This document shows, one piece after another, positions 1 to 5,359 of a stretch of 6,442 bases of DNA. The stretch lies in the NCBI GenBank assembly GCA_021779415.1, contig JAJYAS010000211.1:1-6442 (forward strand). The letters are read 5' to 3'. Made by a program: the position numbers and the translations under genes. Source of the stretch: Bacillota bacterium (GTDB taxonomy: Bacteria > Bacillota_B > Desulfitobacteriia > Desulfitobacteriales > Desulfitobacteriaceae). Position 1 is the stretch's first letter, and each line of letters starts with the position of its first letter. The notes under the pieces were generated by a model. That model had not been told where the DNA came from, searched no databases, and saw only the letters and a program-made list of their open reading frames with translations.

Positions 1-1034
1 CTATTTGGGAAAAAGTGAATTCTATGCTTGCGGGCGAAGGATTTAGGGTTCGAGATCTGATTAAGAAATCCAATGTGAAGATTATATGTACAACAGATGA
101 TCCTACCGATTCCCTGGAATACCATCTGAAGTTAAGAAACAGTACTGATTTTGATGTTAAGGTTTATCCGGCCTTCCGTCCAGACAAGGCCTTAGGTATT
201 GAGAAGGAAGGCTTTAAGGATTGGGTAGCCAAGTTGGGCGAAGTCTCTGACAGGAAAATTAAAGGTTATGCTGACTTTCTTTCAGCGCTAGAGGCGCGCA
301 TTCACTTCTTTCATTCGGTTGGAGGGAGAGTCTCGGATCACGCTTTGGATTATGTTCCTTTTATGGAGACGTCGCGTGAAGAAGTGGCGCAAATATTTGC
401 CGAAGCGTTGAACGGCCAGGCGGTGAGTTTTGAGGCAGAACAGAAATTCAGAACGCATACACTCCAATTCTTAGGGAAAATGTATACAGAACTTAACTGG
501 ACCATGCAGCTTCATATCAACGCGCAGCGTAATAATAACTCCCGGATGTTCAAGTCGCTGGGCCCTGATACAGGTTTTGACTCAGTAAATGATAGTAAGG
601 TTGCATTTCCGCTTTCTAGGTTGTTAGCTTCTCTTGAAGCGGACAAGTCCTTGCCAAAAACGATTTTGTACAGTTTAAATCCAAACGATTACTACGCTCT
701 GGCTACCTTGATGGGATGCTTCCAGGGAAGCGGCAGTGCCGGGAAAATTCAATTTGGTGCAGCCTGGTGGTTTATTGATCACAAAGAGGGAATGCTAGAA
801 CAAATGAAAACTTTGGCCAGTTTAGGGTCCTTGGGTACATTTGTCGGCATGCTGACAGATTCCAGGAGTTTCCTGTCGTATACCCGGCATGAATATTTTC
901 GCCGGATTCTCTGTAATATGCTGGGAGAATGGGCTGAAAATGGCGAAGTTCCTAATGATAACAATCTTTTGGCCAGTTACGTTGAAAATATTAGTTATAA
1001 TAACGCCAAAGAATACTTTGGCATGGAATTGTAA
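1..1034 (+). CDS. uxaC: Uronate isomerase UxaC (glucuronate/galacturonate isomerase), 5'-truncated by the window edge
   Basis: Isomerises D-galacturonate to D-tagaturonate and D-glucuronate to D-fructuronate in the cytoplasm, the first step after uptake. The frame is open from base 3 to the TAA at 1032-1034, giving 343 visible codons. The family is about 470 residues, so roughly 125 N-terminal residues, including the HxH metal-site region, lie outside the window. Seen here are family blocks close to the E. coli protein as I recall it: CTTDDPTDSLEYH (near 87-125), RPDKA, VSDHALD, HINAQRNNN followed by LGPDTGFDS, KTILYSLNP, GKIQFGAAWWFIDHKEGM and LTDSRSFLSYTRHEYFRRILC near the C-terminus. A GTG at 15 is an internal valine codon, not a start, because homology continues upstream of it (IWEK). 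The protein ends in a conserved-type NNAKEYFGMEL tail. It is followed 28 bases later by eda, probably in the same transcript. Its promoter is off-window. Confidence 0.96.
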   Translation, partial: IWEKVNSMLAGEGFRVRDLIKKSNVKIICTTDDPTDSLEYHLKLRNSTDFDVKVYPAFRPDKALGIEKEGFKDWVAKLGEVSDRKIKGYADFLSALEARIHFFHSVGGRVSDHALDYVPFMETSREEVAQIFAEALNGQAVSFEAEQKFRTHTLQFLGKMYTELNWTMQLHINAQRNNNSRMFKSLGPDTGFDSVNDSKVAFPLSRLLASLEADKSLPKTILYSLNPNDYYALATLMGCFQGSGSAGKIQFGAAWWFIDHKEGMLEQMKTLASLGSLGTFVGMLTDSRSFLSYTRHEYFRRILCNMLGEWAENGEVPNDNNLLASYVENISYNNAKEYFGMEL

Positions 1035-1049
1035 GACAAAAAATTAGTT

Positions 1050-1055
1050 GAGGTG
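1050..1055 (+). promoter_or_regulatory. Ribosome binding site that fixes the eda start
   Basis: GAGGTG lies 7 bases before the ATG at 1063. A longer in-frame reading from TTG at 1048 would put this Shine-Dalgarno sequence inside the gene and leave that TTG with no purine-rich site in front of it, so the ATG is preferred. Confidence 0.8.
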
Positions 1056-1062
1056 TTTAACC

Positions 1063-1716
1063 ATGAAAAGATTGAAGATTATTAAGCAGATCAGTGATGC
1101 CGGCGTTGTTGCCGTCATCCGAGCTGAATCAAGAGAACAAGCAGTTAAAATTGTTGATGCCGTAAAAAAAGGCGGTATTAAGATTATTGAATTGACCATG
1201 ACGGTTCCTAACGCTGTGGAAATCATCAAAGAGTTATGTGATCTTAATTCGGAACATGAACTGATCATTGGTGCCGGAACAGTCTTGGATTCTGAAACCG
1301 CGGGTGCTTGTATCCGGGCGGGTGCGGATTTTATCGTAAGTCCTTGTTTGAATCCTGATGTGATTAGACTTTGTAACCGTTACCGGATTGCAGTGATGCC
1401 TGGAGTAGTTACCGTTAGGGATGCTGTTGAAGCCATGGAATGTGGAGTAGAAATTATTAAGGTATTCCCGGCCAGTCTTTTTGGTCCAGCTATTATTAGC
1501 GCGTTGAAAGGACCGCTCCCACAAGCGAATTTTATGCCAACTGGCGGAGTCACTCTGGATAATCTTAAAGATTGGGTTAAGGCTGGGGCAGTGGCAGTGG
1601 GAATTGGTGGGGAATTAACGAAAGGGGCCAAAACCGGAGAATACGAACTTGTCGAAAAAACGGCAGCCCAGTTTGTTGAGGAACTTCGCAAAGCTAGAGC
1701 TGAGGTGAGAAAATAG
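1063..1716 (+). CDS. eda: KDPG / 2-keto-4-hydroxyglutarate aldolase (Eda/KdgA)
   Basis: Class I aldolase that cleaves 2-keto-3-deoxy-6-phosphogluconate to pyruvate and glyceraldehyde-3-phosphate, the last step of the pathway. It has 217 residues from the ATG at 1063, a normal length for this (beta/alpha)8 family (about 205-215). Visible motifs: VIR with Arg20, IIELTMTVPNA with the probable catalytic Glu43, GAGTVL (70-75), SPCLNPD, MPGVVT, the Schiff-base lysine Lys133 in KVFPAS, MPTGGV (158-163) and the phosphate-binding GIGGEL loop (180-185). The arginine that follows the catalytic glutamate in E. coli Eda (TLRT) is Thr47 here (TMTVP). Thermotoga-type aldolases show the same TVP pattern, so I read it as a subfamily trait rather than a defect. 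The gene ends two bases before kdgK, whose ribosome site lies inside its last codons, so translation is probably coupled. Confidence 0.96.
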   Translation: MKRLKIIKQISDAGVVAVIRAESREQAVKIVDAVKKGGIKIIELTMTVPNAVEIIKELCDLNSEHELIIGAGTVLDSETAGACIRAGADFIVSPCLNPDVIRLCNRYRIAVMPGVVTVRDAVEAMECGVEIIKVFPASLFGPAIISALKGPLPQANFMPTGGVTLDNLKDWVKAGAVAVGIGGELTKGAKTGEYELVEKTAAQFVEELRKARAEVRK

Positions 1717-1718
1717 AA

Positions 1719-2666
1719 ATGGACGTCGTCAGTTTCGGAGAATCTTTAGTAGTTTTTAATCCCGATGCACCAGGGCCTTTAAGACAAGTGAATGGTTTCC
1801 ACAAATCACTGGGTGGAGCAGAATCAAATGTCATGATTGCCCTCGCCAGATTAGGACATGAGGTAGGTTGGTTTTCCAAGCTTGGTGACGATGAATTTGG
1901 CCGATATATCTTGAATTCCGTGCGAGCGGAAGGGGTTGACATCTCTCGTGTAAAAGTAGTAAACGCTATGAGCACGGGCTTAATGTTTAAGGAAAACTAT
2001 CAAAGCGCCAATCCAAATGTTTATTATTATCGTAAAAACTCGGCAGCAAGTACCCTTGGAGTTGAAGATATTGATGAAGAATATCTAAAACAAGCCAAAA
2101 TACTGCATATTACGGGTATCACTCCTGCTCTTTCCCCTAGTGCCTCAGAAGCTGTATTTAAAGCCATAAAATTTGCGAAGGCTCATGGAGTTTTAGTATC
2201 CTTTGACCCCAATCTAAGGCTAAAACTTTGGAATATTGAGGAAGCTAGGTCGCAAATTTTAGAACTCGCCCGTTTTGCTGACATTATTATGCCTGGTATC
2301 GATGAAGCTGAGCTTCTTCTCGGAATTAAGGATGTGGAAAAGGTCGCCGATTATTTCTCCGCTCAGGGAAGCGAAATCGTTGCTATAAAGCTAGGTAAAG
2401 AAGGATGCTATTTGCGCAATCAATCAGAGTCGCTTTATGTTCCTGGTTTCAAGGTGGAGAAAGTTGTCGATACCGTAGGGGCTGGAGATGGGTTTGCGGC
2501 AGGTCTTTTAGCAGGCATTCTGAGAAAGGAAAGCTTGGAAGAAAGCGGAAGATATGCCAACGGTGTAGGGGCTATGGCCACTTTGGTGCAAGGGGATTCG
2601 GATGGGTATCCGTATTTTGAACAACTTTTGGAGTTTGTCGGTAATAAACAAAGGATTGACAGATAA
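1719..2666 (+). CDS. kdgK: 2-keto-3-deoxygluconate kinase (PfkB/ribokinase family)
   Basis: Phosphorylates KDG with ATP to KDPG, which Eda then cleaves. It has 315 residues, typical of bacterial KDG kinases (about 305-330). Motifs in order: FGESLV near the N-terminus; the PfkB substrate block LGGAESNVMIALARLG (31-46); KLGDDEFG (54-61); VYYYRKNSAAS (101-111), the segment that contacts KDG in characterised kinases; GITPALSP (133-140); SFDPNLR (161-167); and the PfkB signature DTVGAGDGFAAGLLAG (251-266), with Asp257 as the expected catalytic base and the preceding glycines forming the anion hole. The ATG at 1719 is served by GAGGTGA at 1702-1708, inside eda, with a 10-base spacing; the gap between the two genes is only 2 bases. 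The last codons contain a consensus-like promoter for the downstream regulator. A fructokinase or other sugar kinase is a formal alternative, but the YYYRKNSA motif and the neighbours favour KDG. Confidence 0.95.
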   Translation: MDVVSFGESLVVFNPDAPGPLRQVNGFHKSLGGAESNVMIALARLGHEVGWFSKLGDDEFGRYILNSVRAEGVDISRVKVVNAMSTGLMFKENYQSANPNVYYYRKNSAASTLGVEDIDEEYLKQAKILHITGITPALSPSASEAVFKAIKFAKAHGVLVSFDPNLRLKLWNIEEARSQILELARFADIIMPGIDEAELLLGIKDVEKVADYFSAQGSEIVAIKLGKEGCYLRNQSESLYVPGFKVEKVVDTVGAGDGFAAGLLAGILRKESLEESGRYANGVGAMATLVQGDSDGYPYFEQLLEFVGNKQRIDR

Positions 2667-2683
2667 TCTTTTCTATAAATAAT
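2656..2683 (+). promoter_or_regulatory. Likely sigma-A promoter for the LacI-family regulator gene, inside the 3' end of kdgK
   Basis: A perfect -35 box TTGACA (2656-2661) is followed after 16 bases by AATAAT (2678-2683), five of six matches to the -10 consensus. Initiation would be expected near 2690, about 30 bases before the regulator's ATG at 2722 and clear of its ribosome site. The -35 box lies in the final kdgK codons (Ile-Asp-Arg region) and the stop codon is in the spacer. Start-site mapping is not available to me; this is sequence-based prediction only. Confidence 0.6.
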
Positions 2684-2709
2684 TGGCTTTGCTGATCGAG
2701 AAGAATTAT

Positions 2710-2715
2710 AAGGGG
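2710..2715 (+). promoter_or_regulatory. Ribosome binding site that fixes the regulator start
   Basis: AAGGGG sits 6 bases before the ATG at 2722. The in-frame TTG at 2683, which would add 13 residues, has no Shine-Dalgarno sequence and overlaps the predicted -10 box. From the ATG the protein begins MSVTIKDIAKLANVS, the usual N-terminus for LacI-family proteins. Confidence 0.7.
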
Positions 2716-2721
2716 TTTGAA

Positions 2722-3723
2722 ATGAGCGTTACGATTAAAGACATCGCCAAGCTTGCCAATGTGTCCCACACTACGGTTTCCAGGGCTCTAAATAACAGCC
2801 CGCATATTCATGAAGAGACGAAAATCAAAATAAAAGCCATAGCTAAGCAACTTAACTATGTCCCAAATTATAATGCTAAAAGCTTGGTTTTAAACAAAAC
2901 TTATAATATTGCCTTGTTCTTTTCCACGATCGATCAGGGAACCTCACCGAGTTTTTTTTATGAAGTAGTCAGCGGAGTCAATTCGGTTATAAGGACAAAC
3001 TACAATCTTGTCCTTCGAGGAATTAGCGATTATCAGGATTTTCTGTCAGTAGATAAGAAGAGATTTGATGGGATTATTCTAATTAGCCAGAGCGAAAGTG
3101 ATAATGTTATAATTTACGACATTATGCAAAAGGGAATTCCTTTGGTCGTCTTGAATCGGGAGATCGCTGAGGATTCTATCGTCAATATCCTAGCCGCAGA
3201 AAAGGAAGGCGCCCGTAAAGCAGTGGCCTATTTGATTCAAAACGGGCACAAGGATATTGCTTTAATCGAGGGTAAAAAAGGCTTTAAATCAAGCATGGAC
3301 CGCAAAGAAGGTTATATTAAAGCCTTGATCGAGGAAGGAATACAGCTTAATGCTGAATATATCATCGAGGGAGAATATAATCTTGAAAGTGGGCACAAGG
3401 CCATGCAACAGTTATTGGCCCTGCCGAAAATTCCCTCGGCGGTCTTCTGTTCCAATGATGACATGGCAGTAGGTGCGATGAAGGCTATTTTTGAAGCTGG
3501 CCTAAATGTTCCCGAGGATATATCGGTGATTGGTTTTGATGATAGTGTAGTTTGTAATTATGTAACTCCTACTTTAACAACTATTAAAAAGTCAACAGCA
3601 GAGATTAGTATCCAAGGGGCGGAGAAACTATTAAGCATCTTAGAAGGTCGGCAAGAAAATGGAGAACGAATATTTTTAAATACTGAGCTTGTAATCAGAC
3701 AATCTGTAGCAAATCCTAAATAA
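2722..3723 (+). CDS. LacI-family transcriptional regulator (KdgR/ExuR-like), probable local hexuronate-pathway repressor
   Basis: DNA-binding regulator of 333 residues, the normal LacI/GalR length. The N-terminal helix-turn-helix is classic: TIKDIAKLANVSHTTVSRALNN (4-25). The YVPNYNAKSL segment (46-55) forms the hinge helix, with Leu55 at the position of the minor-groove leucine. Residues from about 60 form the periplasmic-binding-protein-like effector domain, with DGIILIS (116-122), GIPLVVLNR (138-146), GHKDIALIEG (175-184), FCSNDDMAVGAM (242-253), DISVIGFDDS (266-275) and YVTPTLTTIKKS (280-291). Family members are mostly repressors released by a sugar or sugar acid. Its place between kdgK and uxaB makes KDG or a hexuronate the likely inducer, as for Bacillus KdgR and ExuR, but the ligand cannot be read from sequence. 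Candidate operators lie just downstream, before uxaB. It is 55 bases after kdgK and probably has its own promoter as well as read-through. I leave the symbol blank because kdgR and exuR/uxaR cannot be told apart here. Confidence 0.9.
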   Translation: MSVTIKDIAKLANVSHTTVSRALNNSPHIHEETKIKIKAIAKQLNYVPNYNAKSLVLNKTYNIALFFSTIDQGTSPSFFYEVVSGVNSVIRTNYNLVLRGISDYQDFLSVDKKRFDGIILISQSESDNVIIYDIMQKGIPLVVLNREIAEDSIVNILAAEKEGARKAVAYLIQNGHKDIALIEGKKGFKSSMDRKEGYIKALIEEGIQLNAEYIIEGEYNLESGHKAMQQLLALPKIPSAVFCSNDDMAVGAMKAIFEAGLNVPEDISVIGFDDSVVCNYVTPTLTTIKKSTAEISIQGAEKLLSILEGRQENGERIFLNTELVIRQSVANPK

Positions 3724-3758
3724 TTTCAAGTCCCATTGTGAATATATTTTTTCCTCGT

Positions 3759-3778
3759 TTCTGTTAACGTGTGCAGAA
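3759..3778 (+). promoter_or_regulatory. Candidate LacI-family operator (or cre-like CcpA site)
   Basis: A 20-base imperfect palindrome has its centre at the CG of 3768-3769. TTCTG (3759-3763) mirrors CAGAA (3774-3778) and the central ACGT is symmetric, so 7 of 10 pairs match. A central CG with symmetric arms is the hallmark of LacI/GalR-family operators. The inner 14 bases (3762-3775) also fit the CcpA cre consensus TGWNANCGNTNWCA except at two positions, so carbon-catabolite control is an alternative or additional reading. The site lies about 125 bases before the uxaB start and directly after the regulator gene. Confidence 0.45.
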
Positions 3779-3794
3779 CTATGAGGATTGGGAG

Positions 3795-3806
3795 ATTATC
3801 GAGAAT
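3795..3806 (+). promoter_or_regulatory. Second short CG-centred palindrome, weak operator candidate
   Basis: ATTATCGAGAAT has five of six symmetric pairs around the CG at 3800-3801. Its centre is 32 bases from the centre of the larger palindrome, about three helical turns, which would place both on the same DNA face. Its arms do not resemble the first site, so if both are real they may bind different proteins. A palindrome this short can easily occur by chance. Confidence 0.2.
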
Positions 3807-3825
3807 TTAAGAGCAAGAAAGGGAC

Positions 3826-3855
3826 TTAAAACAGCTTAAAGGGAAAAACTATAGT
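3826..3855 (+). promoter_or_regulatory. Weak candidate promoter for uxaB-uxaA
   Basis: TTAAAA (3826-3831) and TATAGT (3850-3855) are separated by 18 bases. The -10 is good (five of six) but the -35 has only four of six matches. Transcription would start near 3862, leaving a leader of about 30 bases ending in the GGAGG ribosome site. It is the best pair I can find in the gap. Expression of uxaB by read-through from upstream is the alternative. Confidence 0.3.
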
Positions 3856-3893
3856 GAGCAAAAAGTTTATATATTTGGGATGGAGGTATTAAC

Positions 3894-5351
3894 ATGAAAT
3901 TAAACAAACAAAATTATAAAGATTATCAGAAATATCCGGAGAAAGTTGTCCAGTTCGGGGAGGGGAATTTTTTAAGGGCTTTTGTTGACTGGCAGATTGA
4001 AATTATGAATAAATTAGTGGGTTTTAACGGAAGTGTCGTCGTGATTCAACCCATTGAAAATGGGCTCGTTAACATGTTGAACGAACAAGATGGTTTGTAT
4101 ACCCTCTATCTACAGGGAATTAAAGAAGGAAAAGCACTTAAAGAACATTCCGTTATTAACAGCATTAGCCGTGGTCTTAATCCTTACACTCAGTATGAAG
4201 AGTATCTAAAAGTAGCTGAGAATCCGGAACTAAGATTTGTGATTTCCAATACCACCGAATCCGGAATAGCATTTGATGAAACGGATCAGTTGAGTGACGC
4301 TCCTCAGAAGAGTTATCCAGGAAAGTTAACCGCATTTTTATATCATAGGTTTGAAACCTTTCATGGAGAAAAGGATAAAGGGCTAATAATTATCCCTTGT
4401 GAATTAATTGATCGCAATGGAGAGAAGCTTAAGGAGATCATAGTCAAGTATGCAGTACTTTGGAGTCTTGGAGAAGGATTTTTAACTTGGCTTAATGAAA
4501 CAAATACGTTTTGCTGTTCCCTCGTGGATAGAATTGTTACCGGTTATCCAAGGGATAATATTAAAGAGATCACTGAGGAACTCGGCTATGAAGATAACCT
4601 AATTAATGTCGGCGAGCAATTCCATCTGTGGGTTATCGAAGGTCCGGATTGGATCAAAAATGAATTTCCGGCGGAAAAGGCTAGACTCAACGTTAGGTTT
4701 GTCAATGATATGACTCCTTACAGAACTAGAAAGGTAAGAATTTTAAACGGAGCGCATACCTCACTAGTTCCTGTGGCGTATCTTTATGGCCTTGATACAG
4801 TGGGAGAGTCTTTAGAAAATGAGGTCATAGGCCAATATATCAAAGATGTTATGTATGACGAGATTATCCCAACCTTGGATCTTCCGGAAGAGGAGTTAAA
4901 GTACTTTGCAGGTGCAGTTCTCGAAAGATTTGCGAATCCTTTTGTGCAGCACTATTTAATGAGCATTTCCTTAAATTCCATGTCCAAATTTGAGACGAGA
5001 GTGTTGCCGACATTGTTGGAATATGTAAATAGGAATAGACAATTGCCAAGAAAAATTGTTTTCTCGCTTGCAGCTTTAATAGAATTCTATAAAGGCAAAC
5101 GAGGAGAAGAAATCATCAAATTAGCGGATGATGCAGATATTCTCGAACTCTACAGCGAAGCTTGGAAAAATTGTGATGGCTCCGATGCAGCTCTCGAGAA
5201 GCTTGTAAGTACTATTTTAAGCTACGAGAAAAACTGGAAGATGAACCTAAATAACGTTTCGGGCCTTGCCGTAGCAGTTACGGATAATCTCCAAACAATA
5301 GAACGCCTTGGCATGAGACAAGCAGTTAAAAAAGTATTAAATAAAGAGTGA
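3894..5351 (+). CDS. uxaB: Tagaturonate reductase (altronate oxidoreductase) UxaB
   Basis: NADH-dependent cytoplasmic reductase that converts D-tagaturonate to D-altronate, a member of the polyol-specific long-chain dehydrogenase (mannitol dehydrogenase) family. Its 485 residues match the usual UxaB length (about 483 in E. coli). The N-terminal nucleotide-binding block is [19 protein letters not shown] (18-36). Further family blocks are [33 protein letters not shown] (116-127), [15 protein letters not shown] (165-179), [14 protein letters not shown] (210-223), and [28 protein letters not shown] (278-305). In that last block Lys280, Asn285 and His288 form the K-x4-N-x2-H catalytic set of the family. 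The [13 protein letters not shown] form and the long [16 protein letters not shown] block fit UxaB rather than fructuronate reductase UxuB or mannitol dehydrogenase. The ATG at 3894 has GGAGG at 3882-3886, 7 bases upstream. The gene is followed 8 bases later by uxaA, so the two are almost certainly cotranscribed. Confidence 0.96.
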   Translation: MKLNKQNYKDYQKYPEKVVQFGEGNFLRAFVDWQIEIMNKLVGFNGSVVVIQPIENGLVNMLNEQDGLYTLYLQGIKEGKALKEHSVINSISRGLNPYTQYEEYLKVAENPELRFVISNTTESGIAFDETDQLSDAPQKSYPGKLTAFLYHRFETFHGEKDKGLIIIPCELIDRNGEKLKEIIVKYAVLWSLGEGFLTWLNETNTFCCSLVDRIVTGYPRDNIKEITEELGYEDNLINVGEQFHLWVIEGPDWIKNEFPAEKARLNVRFVNDMTPYRTRKVRILNGAHTSLVPVAYLYGLDTVGESLENEVIGQYIKDVMYDEIIPTLDLPEEELKYFAGAVLERFANPFVQHYLMSISLNSMSKFETRVLPTLLEYVNRNRQLPRKIVFSLAALIEFYKGKRGEEIIKLADDADILELYSEAWKNCDGSDAALEKLVSTILSYEKNWKMNLNNVSGLAVAVTDNLQTIERLGMRQAVKKVLNKE

Positions 5352-5352
5352 T
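5348..5352 (+). promoter_or_regulatory. Ribosome binding site for uxaA overlapping the uxaB stop codon
   Basis: GTGAT, within AAAGAGTGAT, overlaps the uxaB TGA and lies 7 bases before the ATG at 5360. It pairs with the distal part of the anti-Shine-Dalgarno rather than the usual AGGAGG core. The GTG at 5348 is itself in frame with uxaA and would give a 4-base GTGA overlap with uxaB, adding four residues. It lacks a good ribosome site, so the ATG is preferred. Either way translation looks coupled to uxaB. Confidence 0.45.
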
Positions 5353-5359
5353 AAAAAAT

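Larger units (their letters stand above)
3724..3831 (+). repeat. Long-range inverted repeat spanning the intergenic region
   Basis: TTTCAAGTCCC (3724-3734), directly after the regulator stop codon, is complementary to GGGACTTAAAA (3821-3831) at 10 of 11 positions, with an 86-base loop. The right arm overlaps the -35 box of the candidate uxaB promoter. AAAGGGA occurs at 3818-3824 and again at 3838-3844. In a read-through transcript the arms could pair and enclose both palindromes; as DNA it may have no function. Confidence 0.3.
3724..3893 (+). other. 170-base regulatory intergenic region upstream of uxaB
   Basis: This is the only sizeable non-coding stretch in the window. It is AT-rich and contains two CG-centred palindromes, one weak promoter candidate, an 11-base inverted repeat near its ends and a strong ribosome site (GGAGG at 3882-3886) for uxaB. 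I see no convincing hairpin followed by a U-run, so no intrinsic terminator is called after the regulator gene. I recognise no riboswitch or T-box motif. Confidence 0.6.

Noticed and set aside
15..17. GTG as the start of uxaC
   Set aside because: The reading frame and family similarity continue upstream (IWEK), and the visible part is about 125 residues short of a full UxaC. It is an internal codon of a gene cut by the window edge.
1048..1062. TTG start giving an eda product five residues longer
   Set aside because: The extension consumes the GAGGTG ribosome site that serves the ATG at 1063, and it does not resemble family N-termini.
1192..1209. Threonine in place of the Arg49 equivalent of E. 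coli Eda, considered as a sign of altered or lost activity
   Set aside because: The ELTMTVP pattern is close to that of Thermotoga-type KDPG aldolases, and Glu43, Lys133 and the phosphate loop are intact, so the change looks like normal subfamily variation.
1044..1975. Several antisense open frames of 74-103 codons opposite eda and the start of kdgK
   Set aside because: They are low-complexity or Ser/Thr/Pro-rich translations lying wholly opposite well-conserved genes, with no recognisable domain, so they are shadow frames.
2405..2620. A 71-codon + strand open frame inside kdgK
   Set aside because: It is an out-of-frame reading of the conserved PfkB signature region, rich in Arg, Cys and Trp, with no independent support.
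2683..2721. TTG start giving a regulator 13 residues longer
   Set aside because: No ribosome site precedes it, it overlaps the predicted -10 box, and LacI-family proteins begin just before the helix-turn-helix, as they do from the ATG at 2722.
3735..3757. Possible intrinsic terminator at the T-run after the regulator gene
   Set aside because: The T-run at 3747-3752 is not preceded by a GC-rich hairpin, and the local stem potential is weak.
3736..3769. Promoter using TTGTGA as -35 and TTAACG or TTCTGT as -10
   Set aside because: TTCTGT is too poor a -10 at the right spacing, and TTAACG is 22 bases away. The pair downstream (3826-3855) is better.
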